Source: Tissierellia bacterium (GTDB taxonomy: Bacteria; Bacillota; Clostridia; Tissierellales; Peptoniphilaceae). From it: a DNA stretch of 64,000 bases. Below, piece after piece: positions 33,506 to 41,998 of the stretch. Position 1 is the stretch's first letter. Each line of letters starts with the position of its first letter. A program made the position numbers and the translations under genes. The notes beneath the pieces are model-generated. The model was not told where the DNA came from. It made no database searches and saw nothing but the letters and a program-made list of their open reading frames with translations. The DNA is taken from assembly GCA_030535395.1 (NCBI GenBank), contig JAUNLK010000008.1, positions 17,932-81,931 of the forward strand, given 5' to 3'.

Positions 33506-34152
33506 GCCTCGCCACTGCCCTCTCGAATCCTCCGCCAGATCCCTCCCAGGCGCTGAAACTGCGCCCTGCTCTCGTGCCAGGCGGGATTGTAGCGAAAGCT
33601 TTGAAAGAGGGGACGGCTCCCCAAAAGCTCCGCCGCCCAGCGCTCCAGGGCGAAGTCCCGGTGCCTCCAGCGGTAGTTGCGCTTCCCCTCCCCCTGATTT
33701 TCCGGCAGGAGGAGGTCCAGGGGGTCCAGGACTTTTCGCCCCCTGGCCTCCGCCATATGCTGAAAGTCCTCCCTGCGGTAGCTGTAGGCGGGGAGAGCCA
33801 GGAGGAGATCCCCCGAGCTCCGGTCCATATACTCCTCCATGAGGAGGAGGACATAGTCCCGCTGAAAGAGGCCGTCGTCCACGGTCCGGGCCAAGAGCTC
33901 CTGCTCGTCCCCCCATAGCTCGAAATTGCCGGAGGCCGCCAGGGAGCGAGCCGCCTCTAAAAAATCGCTCTCGGGACTCTCATCCAAGAGGAGGCTCTCC
34001 TCCGCCCCCAGGGCCGAGAGCTGCGCTCTTCCCTCGGCTTTAGTGGCCTCGGGGGCGTAGAGGACGGTGGTGTCCACCAAAGGGCAGCGCTCAATGAGGG
34101 CCCCATAGGGATAAAAGCCTGCGTAGTCCCGCAAGTGGATTCCTAAATGCAT
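33496..34152 (-). CDS. Protein of unknown function downstream of ispE
   Basis: I do not recognise this 218-residue protein. It is soluble by composition and has no signal peptide, membrane segment or cysteine motif. It is rich in Glu, Arg and aromatic residues; segments such as HLRDYAGFYPYGALIERCPL, LLLMEEYMDRSSGDLLLALP and YRWRHRDFALERWAAELLG stand out. Its start overlaps the ispE stop by 10 bases, so the two are coupled and an isoprenoid link is possible but unproven. The end lies in a terminator. Confidence 0.55.
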   Translation of the reverse strand: MHLGIHLRDYAGFYPYGALIERCPLVDTTVLYAPEATKAEGRAQLSALGAEESLLLDESPESDFLEAARSLAASGNFELWGDEQELLARTVDDGLFQRDYVLLLMEEYMDRSSGDLLLALPAYSYRREDFQHMAEARGRKVLDPLDLLLPENQGEGKRNYRWRHRDFALERWAAELLGSRPLFQSFRYNPAWHESRAQFQRLGGIWRRIREGSGEAKK

Positions 34153-34991
34153 CCCCTTCCTCCTCCCGTGGTTCTGATCACTGTGGGGTATTTGTCCCTG
34201 AGCTTTTCATAGGCCCGGTCCCGCTCCAGGGGGGTGGAAAAAATCCCGTAGACGGTGGGGCCGGAGCCGGTCATCTGAGCGAAGGCCGCCCCCTCCCGGT
34301 AGAGGGCCTCCTCCATCTCCCTCACCTGGGGGTGGGCCCTTTTGATGTAGGTGGCAAGGTCATTGACCACCACCTCCCCCAGGGCCCCGTAGTCCCTCGC
34401 CAAGAGGAGCTGGTGGGCCCGGAGGGGGTCGTAGTGTCCCTCTGCCCGCTCCCAGTGGCGGTAGGCCTCGGGGGTGGAGATGCCAAAGCCGGGATTGATG
34501 AGGATCAGCGGCACCGGGGCCACCTCCTTCAGGGGCTCAAGCTCATCCCCAATGCCCCGGCCCAGCACCGGGGCAAAATTCCCCCCCTGTAAAAAAGTCA
34601 TATAGGCGAAGTCCGCCCCCAGGGGCCGGGCAATCTCCTCCAGGGGGAGGGGAGGCTCCAGTTGAAAGAGCTCCACCAGGGCCCAGAGGAGGGCCGCCCC
34701 ATCGGCGGTGCCTCCGGCGAGACCCGCCGCCAGGGGAATCCCCTTTTTCAGGGAGACCGACACCTCAAAGTCCCGGCCCAGGACCCCCTCCAGCGCCCCC
34801 TTGGCCCTGCTCATGAGGTCCTCCCTGCCAAAGGGAGGCGCCCAAAGGCCCCCCCTCTCCAGCACCAGCTCATCGTGGAGCTCAATGGGGAGAAAGAGGG
34901 TCTCCAAGCTGTGATAGCTGTCGGCTCTTTTGCCGGTGATTCTCAGGCCAATATTTATTTTTCCGTATGCGCTTCGCTCAATGGTATTCAT
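34143..34991 (-). CDS. ispE: 4-diphosphocytidyl-2-C-methyl-D-erythritol kinase
   Basis: The 282-residue GHMP kinase performs the fourth step of the MEP isoprenoid pathway. Motifs are AYGKINIGLRITGKRADSYH at the N-terminus, the glycine-rich KKGIPLAAGLAGGTADGAA near residue 87, and QMTGSGPTVYGIF near 245. The frame extends upstream, but the ATG at 34991 gives the family N-terminus. No ribosome binding site precedes it. A TATACT box ends seven bases upstream, so the transcript may start at the ATG itself. Confidence 0.92.
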   Translation of the reverse strand: MNTIERSAYGKINIGLRITGKRADSYHSLETLFLPIELHDELVLERGGLWAPPFGREDLMSRAKGALEGVLGRDFEVSVSLKKGIPLAAGLAGGTADGAALLWALVELFQLEPPLPLEEIARPLGADFAYMTFLQGGNFAPVLGRGIGDELEPLKEVAPVPLILINPGFGISTPEAYRHWERAEGHYDPLRAHQLLLARDYGALGEVVVNDLATYIKRAHPQVREMEEALYREGAAFAQMTGSGPTVYGIFSTPLERDRAYEKLRDKYPTVIRTTGGGRGCI

Positions 34992-34997
34992 GGAAAC

Positions 34998-35003
34998 AGT
35001 ATA
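34998..35003 (-). promoter_or_regulatory. Extended -10 box directly before ispE
   Basis: On the minus strand TATACT is preceded by TGG (an extended -10). The predicted start falls on or next to the A of the ispE ATG at 34991. The -35 region (TTGTTT at 17 bases) is weak. The veg terminator just upstream means ispE needs its own promoter. Confidence 0.5.
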
Positions 35004-35024
35004 CCACCCCCATTGGAAGGAAAC

Positions 35025-35047
35025 AAAAAAGGAGCTCTCAGAGCTCC
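35025..35047 (-). terminator. Terminator of veg
   Basis: On the minus strand GGAGCTC and GAGCTCC pair around TGA and are followed by six T residues. It lies 24 bases after the veg stop codon. Confidence 0.8.
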
Positions 35048-35070
35048 CGGCCAAATATCCCCATTCATTT

Positions 35071-35337
35071 TCAAGAGATTTTCAGTTGATCTGGATCTAC
35101 ATCATCCTCCAGAATGGTCACACGCACTGTGGATGTGAGGACATCGGAGTACGTGAAGGAAATATTTCTGGATCGCTGATCCTCGTCAGAAATACTCACC
35201 ACGAAGAGGGATGGATAGACGGCATCCAGTACGCCGTATCGGGTGACAATCTTCTTTCGTCCACGGTTTGCGCGAACGATGACATTTTTGCCGATATGTT
35301 CCGATAATTCATTTTTAATTAGTTCCATCTGGGTCAT
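35071..35337 (-). CDS. veg: Veg family protein
   Basis: The 88-residue protein matches the Veg family of Bacillota (ELSEHIGKNVIVRANRGRKK, then GVLDAVYPSLFVV and SFTYSDVLT). In Bacillus subtilis Veg influences biofilm gene expression and lies upstream of ispE, as here. Its promoter is a perfect consensus, as the veg promoter of Bacillus is known to be very strong. AAGGAGG precedes the ATG. Confidence 0.93.
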   Translation of the reverse strand: MTQMELIKNELSEHIGKNVIVRANRGRKKIVTRYGVLDAVYPSLFVVSISDEDQRSRNISFTYSDVLTSTVRVTILEDDVDPDQLKIS

Positions 35338-35375
35338 GCCAACCGCCCTCCTTAAAACCTACTATAACCAGATAT

Positions 35376-35404
35376 ATTATATTAGCTCTCCGGTGTTTTG
35401 TCAA
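35376..35404 (-). promoter_or_regulatory. Promoter of veg (perfect consensus)
   Basis: On the minus strand TTGACA (35399-35404) and TATAAT (35376-35381) are perfect and exactly 17 bases apart. Confidence 0.92.
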
Positions 35405-35722
35405 ATAAAATTAATTATTGTACCCCATAGCCATTGAAATGTCAAAGATCGTTTTCCAGTTCTTTCGTCAAGGAGAAAATGGCCCCTCCCCCTCTTTTTG
35501 TAAATTACAAAATCCCCCGAAGGGCGACTGGCAGAGGGGGCCCTCTCACAGCAGAAATCCGGAATTTTGGCGGAAAATGGCCGCAAAAAAACGGCGGACT
35601 TTATAAAATCTGCCGTTTTTCCACGAGGGATCCCCCTTGGGAGGGGCCCTTTGTTATTTTTACATATTTTTTTGTGACCAGAGTTCAGAGAGGCCGCTCC
35701 AGGGGTCACTTTTCAGTGGCCA
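35405..35722. other. Intergenic region between veg and pflA
   Basis: No gene is supported in these 318 bases. They hold the pflA terminator (35585-35616) and a C/G-rich palindromic stretch near 35625-35655 (GGGATCCCCC and GAGGGGCCC). The short open frames here show no family resemblance. Confidence 0.6.
35585..35616 (-). terminator. Terminator of the pfl operon
   Basis: On the minus strand ACGGCAGA and TCCGCCGT pair around a ten-base loop with one mismatch and are followed by six T residues. It lies about 110 bases after the pflA stop. Confidence 0.7.
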
Positions 35723-36487
35723 TCACTGGTGGCTCTGGTTTTGTTTTCTCTCTTCCTTCATGGCTGCCAGGATCAAAGTTCTGGCCTTGATGGCATCCTC
35801 CAGGGCCAGATCCTCAACCCCCTCCAGCTTGTAGTCCAGGCCCATTTGCTGGTATTTGACCCTGCCCATGCTGTGGTAGGGCAGCACGTCAATGGCCTTA
35901 ATGGCCCTGTACTTTGCCAGCTCACGGCCCAGGCGGATTAAGAGGTCCTTGTTGTAGGTGATTCCGGGAACAATGACGTGGCGAATCCAGATGTCCTTCC
36001 CGTGCTCATCCAAGAAGGAGAGGAAGTCCCACACCCGGTCGTTGTCGTGGCCAGTGAGGGCCCGGTGACCCTCCCGGTCCACATGCTTGATATCCAGGAG
36101 GAACAGATCCGTGTACTGGATCAGCTCCTGGAACTGCCCCAGCAGATGGCCATCCTCCCGCTGAAAGGTGATGCCACAGGTGTCCAGGGCCGTGTGGATG
36201 CCCCGCTCCTTGGCCTTTTTAAAGAGCTCAATGGCAAAATCCATTTGCAGGAGGGGCTCCCCCCCTGAGAGTGTGATGCCCCCCTCTTTTAAGAAGGGCC
36301 TGTAGGACTCATACTCATCCAAAACCTCATCCGTGGACATGGCCTCACCTGCGGCCCTCACCCAGGTGTCGGGATTGTGGCAGTAGAGGCATCTCATGGG
36401 ACAGCCCTGGAGGAAGAGGACATACCTGATCCCCGGTCCGTCCACTGTGCCAAAGGTCTCCCTTGAATGAATATAGCCCAGGGTCAT
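35723..36487 (-). CDS. pflA: Pyruvate formate-lyase activating enzyme
   Basis: This 254-residue radical SAM enzyme uses a [4Fe-4S] cluster and S-adenosylmethionine to place the glycyl radical on pyruvate formate-lyase. The cluster motif CPMRCLYCHNPDTW is at residues 29-42, preceded by GTVDGPGIRYVLFLQG. SGGEPLLQ near residue 78 is the SAM-binding motif. Its ATG shares one base with the stop of the small glycyl-radical gene, so the activase and its likely substrate subunit are translationally coupled. Confidence 0.96.
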   Translation of the reverse strand: MTLGYIHSRETFGTVDGPGIRYVLFLQGCPMRCLYCHNPDTWVRAAGEAMSTDEVLDEYESYRPFLKEGGITLSGGEPLLQMDFAIELFKKAKERGIHTALDTCGITFQREDGHLLGQFQELIQYTDLFLLDIKHVDREGHRALTGHDNDRVWDFLSFLDEHGKDIWIRHVIVPGITYNKDLLIRLGRELAKYRAIKAIDVLPYHSMGRVKYQQMGLDYKLEGVEDLALEDAIKARTLILAAMKEERKQNQSHQ

Positions 36488-36729
36488 TACATGGCCCCGT
36501 GGAAGGTCCTCGAGATTACATCGTCCTGTTGCTCCTTGGTGAGCTTGTTAAAGTTGACGGCATAGCCCGATACCCGCACGGTGAGTTGGGGGTATCTCTC
36601 GGGGTGCTGTTGGGCATCCAGGAGCATTTCCTTGGAAAAGACATTGACATTGAGGTGGTGACCCCCCTTTTCCATGTAGCCGTCCAGCATGTTTACCAGA
36701 TTGTCGATTTGTGCGTTCTTTCCTTCCAT
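36487..36729 (-). CDS. Separate glycyl-radical subunit of pyruvate formate-lyase
   Basis: The 80 residues correspond to the C-terminal glycyl-radical domain of pyruvate formate-lyase. They show [20 protein letters not shown], then [20 protein letters not shown] and the radical glycine G55 in RVSGYAVNF, ending [15 protein letters not shown]. In typical enzymes this is part of the large chain; here it is a free protein with its own ribosome binding site (AGGAGGAG) and ATG. Free copies such as YfiD/GrcA exist elsewhere, but they repair an intact lyase, whereas here the large subunit lacks the domain. It must act with the large subunit at 36746. Confidence 0.93.
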   Translation of the reverse strand: MEGKNAQIDNLVNMLDGYMEKGGHHLNVNVFSKEMLLDAQQHPERYPQLTVRVSGYAVNFNKLTKEQQDDVISRTFHGAM

Positions 36730-36745
36730 GATCTTCTCCTCCTTT

Positions 36746-38866
36746 TTATTCTACGTCCATGCCCTCGTGCAGGGTGGGCACGGAACAGGCCATACCGGTA
36801 CAATCGTCGATGACAATGCTTTCCAAATCGATGTCCAAGTCCTCCAGGTCAATATCGCCGGCAAAGACCCTGTTGTCCTTGCCCAGGGCCCCGGGGATCA
36901 CCGAGAAGGTGTTGCTCACCCCGTCTTGGGCGTGGGCATAGGGGATCTTGGCCACGGAGGACAGGGAGGCCAGGGCCCCCGAGGTGTCCCGCTTGTGCAT
37001 GGGATTGGCGCCCGGAGCGAAGGGCTGTCCGGCCCTTCTGCCGTCGGGGGTGTTGCCGGTCTTCTTGCCATAGACCACATTGGAAGTGATGGTGAGAATG
37101 GAAGTGGTGGGCACGGAATCCCGGTAGAACTGTTGGTTTCTGATTTTGTCCATGAAGGTTCTCACCACATAGACGGCCAGCTCGTCCACCCGGTCGTCAT
37201 TGTTGCCGTATTTGGGATAGTCCCCTTCAATGTCGTAGTCCACGACGATGCCGTCCTCGTCCCTCACGGTCTTCACCTTGGCGTATTTGATAGCGGAGAG
37301 GGAGTCGGCCACTACGGAGAGGCCGGCGATGCCGGTGGCAAACCACCTCTTTACCTCCCGGTCGTGGAGGGCCATTTGAATGGCCTCGTAGGCGTATTTG
37401 TCGTGCATGTAGTGGATGACATTGAGGGTTTGAACATAGAGGGCCGCCAGCCAGTCCAGCATGTCCTCAAAGCTCTCTTTCACCTCGTCAAATTCCAGAT
37501 ACTCCGAGGTAATGGGCCGGTACTTGGGGGCCACTTGGGTCTTGGTGCGCTCGTCCACCCCGCCATTGACGGCATAGAGGAGGGCCTTGGCCAAATTGGC
37601 CCGGGCGCCAAAGAACTGCATCTCCTTGCCCACCCTCATGGCGGACACGCAGCAGGCAATGGCGTAGTCGTCCCCGTGTTGGGGCCGCATCATATCGTCG
37701 TTTTCGTACTGAATGGAGGAGGTCTCTATGGAGATCTTGGCGCAGTATCTCTTGAAGTCCTGGGGCAGCTTGGTGGACCACAGCACGGTGAGATTGGGCT
37801 CAGGCGATGTGCCCAAATTCTCCAGGGTGTGGAGGTAGCGGAAGGAGTTTTTGGTCACCAGGGACTGTCCGTCCACGGACATGCCCCCAATGGACTCGGT
37901 GACCCAGGTGGGGTCGCCGGAGAAGAGCTCGTTGTACTCGGGGGTCCTTGCGAATCTCACCATTCTCAGCTTCATGATGAAGTGGTCGATGAGCTCCTGG
38001 GCCTGCTTTTCGTCCAAGAGGCCCCGCTTCAGGTCTCTTTCGATGTAGATGTCCAGGAAGGTGGAGGTTCTCCCCAGGGACATGGCCGCCCCGTTTTGGG
38101 TCTTTACTGCGGCCAAGTAGCCCAGATAGGTCCACTGAATGGCCTCTTGGGCATTTTCAGCGGGTCTGGAAATATCGAAGCCGTAGATTTTCCCCAGTTC
38201 CTTGAGTTCTTCCAGGGATCTGATCTGCTCGGAGAGCTCCTCTCTCAGGCGGATATTGCTCTCCGTCATGACCTTGGAGGTGGTGGCCTTTTGCTCCTTC
38301 TTGTCCTCGATGAGGAAGTCCACCCCGTAGAGGGCCACCCTCCGGTAGTCGCCGATGATTCTGCCCCGGCCATAGGCATCGGGCAGGCCGGTGATGATTC
38401 CCGTGTGGCGGGCCATCTTCATTTCGGGGGTGTAGACGTCGAAGACCCCTTGGTTGTGGGTCTTTCTGATCTTGGTGAACAGCTCGTGCATCTCTTCGGA
38501 GATCTCGTAGCCATAGGACTCCAGGGAGGTCTCACTGACCTTGATGCCCCCAAAGGGCTGGAAGGATCTCTTGTAGGGTTCGTCCGTTTGGAAGCCCACA
38601 ATCTTCTCCAGATCTTTGTTGAGATAGCCGGCATCGTGGGAGGTGATGGTGGACACCACATCGTTGTCCATGTCCAGCACGCCCCCATTTTCCTGCTCCT
38701 GGCGGTTGAGATCCATCACCTGATCCCAGAGGGCCAGGGTCGCCTCCGTGGGCCCCTCCAGGAAGCTCTCATCCCCACGGTACTCCGTGTAGTTTTCGTG
38801 GATGAAGTCCCTTACATTGACTTCCTTCCTCCACTTATTCCCCTTAAAACCTTCCCATGCAACCAT
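36746..38866 (-). CDS. pflB: Pyruvate formate-lyase catalytic subunit lacking the glycyl-radical domain
   Basis: The 706-residue protein is the main body of pyruvate formate-lyase, which splits pyruvate with CoA into acetyl-CoA and formate. The catalytic cysteine pair is C405-C406 in [54 protein letters not shown] and [20 protein letters not shown] are family signatures. After [15 protein letters not shown] the chain does not continue into the radical domain. It ends in an acidic tail of about 40 residues that includes two cysteines (DDCTGMAC). The ATG at 38866 follows GGGAGG. The radical domain is the next gene, 16 bases on. Confidence 0.95.
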   Translation of the reverse strand: MVAWEGFKGNKWRKEVNVRDFIHENYTEYRGDESFLEGPTEATLALWDQVMDLNRQEQENGGVLDMDNDVVSTITSHDAGYLNKDLEKIVGFQTDEPYKRSFQPFGGIKVSETSLESYGYEISEEMHELFTKIRKTHNQGVFDVYTPEMKMARHTGIITGLPDAYGRGRIIGDYRRVALYGVDFLIEDKKEQKATTSKVMTESNIRLREELSEQIRSLEELKELGKIYGFDISRPAENAQEAIQWTYLGYLAAVKTQNGAAMSLGRTSTFLDIYIERDLKRGLLDEKQAQELIDHFIMKLRMVRFARTPEYNELFSGDPTWVTESIGGMSVDGQSLVTKNSFRYLHTLENLGTSPEPNLTVLWSTKLPQDFKRYCAKISIETSSIQYENDDMMRPQHGDDYAIACCVSAMRVGKEMQFFGARANLAKALLYAVNGGVDERTKTQVAPKYRPITSEYLEFDEVKESFEDMLDWLAALYVQTLNVIHYMHDKYAYEAIQMALHDREVKRWFATGIAGLSVVADSLSAIKYAKVKTVRDEDGIVVDYDIEGDYPKYGNNDDRVDELAVYVVRTFMDKIRNQQFYRDSVPTTSILTITSNVVYGKKTGNTPDGRRAGQPFAPGANPMHKRDTSGALASLSSVAKIPYAHAQDGVSNTFSVIPGALGKDNRVFAGDIDLEDLDIDLESIVIDDCTGMACSVPTLHEGMDVE

Positions 38867-39210
38867 AAATTCCTCCCTTTTGCCCAGTGCTAAACCACAT
38901 TTGTAAAATAAAAATAGGACCAATGAAAATAATGATAGAACGATGCAAAGAATAACAAACTCAAGATACCTTGAATTGCCCATTTTTTCAAGTATATTAG
39001 AGATTTCTTATACTGTCCGGCACATTTATGTCCATTTCACCATGGGAATACATAACCACCTTTCAAAATATCCAAGGCACGGGCCCCCGGGGAGCTGGGC
39101 CAGGCGGCCACGGACACCGACGCCAAGGCCACAAATGACTCGGGCCACCGGGAAACTGGGCCATGCCCCTTCAAAAATGGAAGGAGCCCAGGGGAAGGGG
39201 CCTCCAGGGC
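38867..39210. other. Intergenic region upstream of pfl
   Basis: No gene is supported. The region holds the candidate pfl promoter (38963-38991) and an imperfect 23-base direct repeat at 39080-39102 and 39141-39163 (20 of 23 identical). The frame upstream of the pfl ATG is open and hydrophobic, but I judge it untranslated. Confidence 0.55.
38963..38991 (-). promoter_or_regulatory. Candidate promoter of the pfl operon
   Basis: On the minus strand TTGAAA (38986-38991) and TATCTT (38963-38968) are 17 bases apart, giving a leader of about 90 bases before the pflB ATG. Confidence 0.45.
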
Positions 39211-39237
39211 AAAAAAAACGCCGCCCTGGGGCGACGT
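39211..39237 (-). terminator. Terminator of the SLH 5'-nucleotidase gene
   Basis: On the minus strand ACGTCGCCC and GGGCGGCGT pair with one G-T pair and a minimal loop, followed by seven T residues, 15 bases after the stop codon. Confidence 0.8.
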
Positions 39238-39251
39238 TTTGAAGTCATGGC

Positions 39252-41453
39252 TTATGCTGCAGGTTTTTCCTCGGTTTGTTCCTCAGGTTTTTCCTCGGGC
39301 TTTTCCTCTTGGGGCACTTCTTCATTTTCATTGGCCACCTTGAGGTCGAAGAGGCGGTTCATCACCTTGGCCAGCTCTGCACGGGTGGCATTGGCCTTGG
39401 GTTCGAATTTGTTGTTTTCGCGACCATTGAGGACGCCGGTGTTTCTCAGAGCTTCCAGATATTCACTGGCCCAGTCGGCGATTTCATCTTGGTCTGCAAA
39501 GTCTGCCTGAGCTTGCAGGGTCACCGGCCACTGTTTGTAGACCAGATAGCGGCCCAGCATGGCGGCCATTTCTTCCCTGGTGATCTCTTGATTGGGCTTG
39601 AAGCTGCCGTCCTCGTAACCATTGACGATTTTGTTTTCGTAGGCCCAAGCTACGCCCTGGGCGTACCAGCTGCCCGCTTCCACATCGGCAAAGGGAACTT
39701 CCTTGGCCTCTTCCGTGACGGCCTCCAGGCGGCCCAGAGTGGTCACCAGCATGGCCCGGGTGATGGGGAGTTGGGGTCCAAATTCGGTCTCGCTCATGCC
39801 CTTGAAGAGCTTGTTGGCGACGGCCTTTTTAATTTCCTCTTCGGCCCAGTGTCCGGAGATGTCGTCGAACTTCACTTCTTCTTGGGGCTCTTCGGGTTCC
39901 TCGGGGGTAACGGGATCCACGGGCTTTTCACCCTTGGTGATCCGACCCTCTACCTCTGGGGCGATGGGGGATTTTTCCTCGATATACTGAGCCAGTACTT
40001 CGCTCATCAGGGGGTACTCGGCGAGTTTAGTCTTGCCCTTGAACATTTCGTAGCCATCGCCACCGATGCTCATAAAGTCGTTGGTAACCAGGGTGTAGGT
40101 CTTTTTCAGATCCAGATCTTCGCCGCCGATTTTCACATTGAATACGCGGTTTCCGGCTTCCTGTTTTTCGTCGTATTGGAAGGTAGCACCGGCCACGTGG
40201 GGGAATTTGCCCACTACTTCAGGGGCCTGATCCACACCGTATTCCAGTGCATCCAGAATGTCCTGTCCGGTGACTTCCAGGGCCACGGGATAGTTGGTGA
40301 AGGGGAAGGAAGTGAGGACTTCGTTCATGGTGATGTCCCCTACGTCGATGCTGTCGCGGATGCCGCCCCCATTGGTGATGGCGATGTCGGCAGCTGCCAC
40401 TTTCAGCATGGCGTCGGTGACGAGATTGCCCAGATTGGTTTCACCGGTGCGGACGTTCTCTCTTACGCCGTCCAGTTCCACGGCGGTGACGCCCACTACT
40501 TTTTCCAGATAGGGCTTGTTGGCCTCTTCCACGGCTGCCACTACCCCTTCCACTGTGGCATCGGGGGTGATGTTTTTAAAGGATTCATAGTCCAAGAGGG
40601 TGGCGGTTGCAGTGAGGACCTTGCCGTCCTCCACTTGGATGTCCACTTTACCCAAGTTTTGGAAGTGATTGCCGGTGGAGACAATGAGGGTGCCCCCCAC
40701 TTTCTGACCATTGGGGAGGACGCTGTGGCTGTGACCGTCCACCAATACGTCGATGCCCTCCACTGCTGCTGCAATGTCGGAGGATTTTACTTTGCTGGAC
40801 TCATCGAGACCCAGGTGCACCAGGCCCACAATGACTTCAGCCCCATCGGCCTTCAAAGCAGCTACATTTTCCTTGGCCACTTCCACTTCATCGAGGAAGG
40901 TGACATTTTGAGTGTTCAGGGGGCTGGACTTGGTCTTGGTTTCCTCGGTGGTGATGCCGAAGATCCCCACCTTGACTCCGTTCACTTCCACAATTTTGTT
41001 CATGGGAAGGTCCCGCTTGCCGCTGTTGGTGATGAGATTTCCACCCAAGATGTCGAAGTCGGCCATTTCATTGAGCTCCAGGAGGCGCTCATAGCCGTAG
41101 TTGAAGTCGTGGTTTCCGGGGGTCATGGCCACATAACCCACTGCGTTCATCACTTTGACCATGCTCTCCCCACGGCTGATGGTGGCGAAAGTGGTGCCGT
41201 GGAGGATGTCCCCGGCGTCCAAAATGATTTCGTTGTCCATGGTATCGGCATAGCCTTTGAGTTTTGCAAAACCTATAATGGCGTCCTTTTCATTTTCCAC
41301 TGCACGACCGTGTACGTCGTTGGTGTGGAGAATGGTGATGGTCTTCGTCTCAGGGTTTACATCGGGAGTTTCTTCCTCTGCAAATACTGCTCCCGGCAGA
41401 ATCATGAGTAGGGCCAATAGCAGAAGGGCCACTGGTTTGCGATGACGATTCAT
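39252..41453 (-). CDS. Surface 5'-nucleotidase with three SLH domains
   Basis: The 733-residue protein has a signal peptide (about residues 1-25, ending GAVFA before EEETP). A calcineurin-like metallophosphatase domain follows, with TILHTNDVHGR, DAGDILHG, TPGNHDF and DGHSHS. Next is a 5'-nucleotidase C-terminal domain (TNGGGIRDSID; MSIGGDGYEMF), a Pro/Glu linker and three SLH domains (about residues 550-720, each with a TRAxL or TREEM end). SLH domains bind the pyruvylated wall polymer, so it is displayed on the cell surface and probably scavenges nucleosides from nucleotides. AAGGAGGAG precedes the ATG at 41453. Confidence 0.93.
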   Translation of the reverse strand: MNRHRKPVALLLLALLMILPGAVFAEEETPDVNPETKTITILHTNDVHGRAVENEKDAIIGFAKLKGYADTMDNEIILDAGDILHGTTFATISRGESMVKVMNAVGYVAMTPGNHDFNYGYERLLELNEMADFDILGGNLITNSGKRDLPMNKIVEVNGVKVGIFGITTEETKTKSSPLNTQNVTFLDEVEVAKENVAALKADGAEVIVGLVHLGLDESSKVKSSDIAAAVEGIDVLVDGHSHSVLPNGQKVGGTLIVSTGNHFQNLGKVDIQVEDGKVLTATATLLDYESFKNITPDATVEGVVAAVEEANKPYLEKVVGVTAVELDGVRENVRTGETNLGNLVTDAMLKVAAADIAITNGGGIRDSIDVGDITMNEVLTSFPFTNYPVALEVTGQDILDALEYGVDQAPEVVGKFPHVAGATFQYDEKQEAGNRVFNVKIGGEDLDLKKTYTLVTNDFMSIGGDGYEMFKGKTKLAEYPLMSEVLAQYIEEKSPIAPEVEGRITKGEKPVDPVTPEEPEEPQEEVKFDDISGHWAEEEIKKAVANKLFKGMSETEFGPQLPITRAMLVTTLGRLEAVTEEAKEVPFADVEAGSWYAQGVAWAYENKIVNGYEDGSFKPNQEITREEMAAMLGRYLVYKQWPVTLQAQADFADQDEIADWASEYLEALRNTGVLNGRENNKFEPKANATRAELAKVMNRLFDLKVANENEEVPQEEKPEEKPEEQTEEKPAA

Positions 41454-41483
41454 AGTCTCCTCCTTTAAGTTAGATACATATGA

Positions 41484-41512
41484 ATTATATACCCAAAATT
41501 TTGAGATATCAA
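41484..41512 (-). promoter_or_regulatory. Promoter of the SLH 5'-nucleotidase gene
   Basis: On the minus strand TTGATA (41507-41512) and a perfect TATAAT (41484-41489) are 17 bases apart, about 30 bases before the start codon. Confidence 0.78.
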
Positions 41513-41536
41513 AGTTAAGCTTGGGAAAAAACAATC

Positions 41537-41556
41537 TAAAAGGGCCCCGGGGCCCT
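41537..41556 (-). terminator. Terminator after msrB
   Basis: On the minus strand a perfect 16-base palindrome (AGGGCCCC with GGGGCCCT) is followed by TTTT. The msrB stop codon overlaps its first bases. Confidence 0.65.
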
Positions 41557-41989
41557 AGTCAAATAGATGTAAATAGGCCCCGTAGCCCCGCTCCTCCATG
41601 TCCTCCTTGAGAATAAATTCCAGACTGCTGCCATTGATGCAGTATCTCAGGCCCCCGGCATCCCGGGGCCCGTCGTCGAAGACGTGGCCCAGGTGGGTGG
41701 TCTCCGTGGCCACCTCCGTCCGCCTCATGCCAAAGCTCATGTCCAGCCGCTCCTCAATTCCGGCATCCTCCAAGGGCCGGGTGAAGGCGGGCCAGCCGCA
41801 GCCGGAGTCGTATTTGTCCCTACTGGAGAAGAGGGGCCTCCCGGTGATGACATCCACATAGATCCCCTCCCGGGCCTCCCGGTCATAGGGATGGGAGTAG
41901 GGGGCATCGGTCCCCTGCCTCTGGGTGATGTGATAGGTGTGCTCGTCCAGCTTTTCGATGATCTCTTGAAAATCTTTTCTCTGATCCAT
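41555..41989 (-). CDS. msrB: Peptide methionine-R-sulfoxide reductase MsrB
   Basis: The 144-residue enzyme reduces methionine R-sulfoxide in proteins. SGCGWPAFTRPL, TTHLGHVFDDGP and the catalytic-cysteine motif RYCINGSSLEFI are present. The CxxC zinc pairs of many relatives are absent (the first site reads VDVITG), so this is the zinc-free form seen in Bacillus. It is 9 bases after the zinc-ribbon gene and probably cotranscribed. Confidence 0.94.
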   Translation of the reverse strand: MDQRKDFQEIIEKLDEHTYHITQRQGTDAPYSHPYDREAREGIYVDVITGRPLFSSRDKYDSGCGWPAFTRPLEDAGIEERLDMSFGMRRTEVATETTHLGHVFDDGPRDAGGLRYCINGSSLEFILKEDMEERGYGAYLHLFD

Positions 41990-41998
41990 ACTTCCTCC

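Noticed and set aside
36730..36746. Frameshift or sequencing error as the cause of the split pyruvate formate-lyase
   Set aside because: The large chain has a distinct acidic tail and stop, and the small gene has its own ribosome binding site and a clean start.
38867..38983. In-frame hydrophobic extension upstream of pflB that looks like a membrane segment
   Set aside because: Pyruvate formate-lyase is cytoplasmic, GGGAGG stands directly before the ATG at 38866, and the stretch is T-rich promoter DNA.
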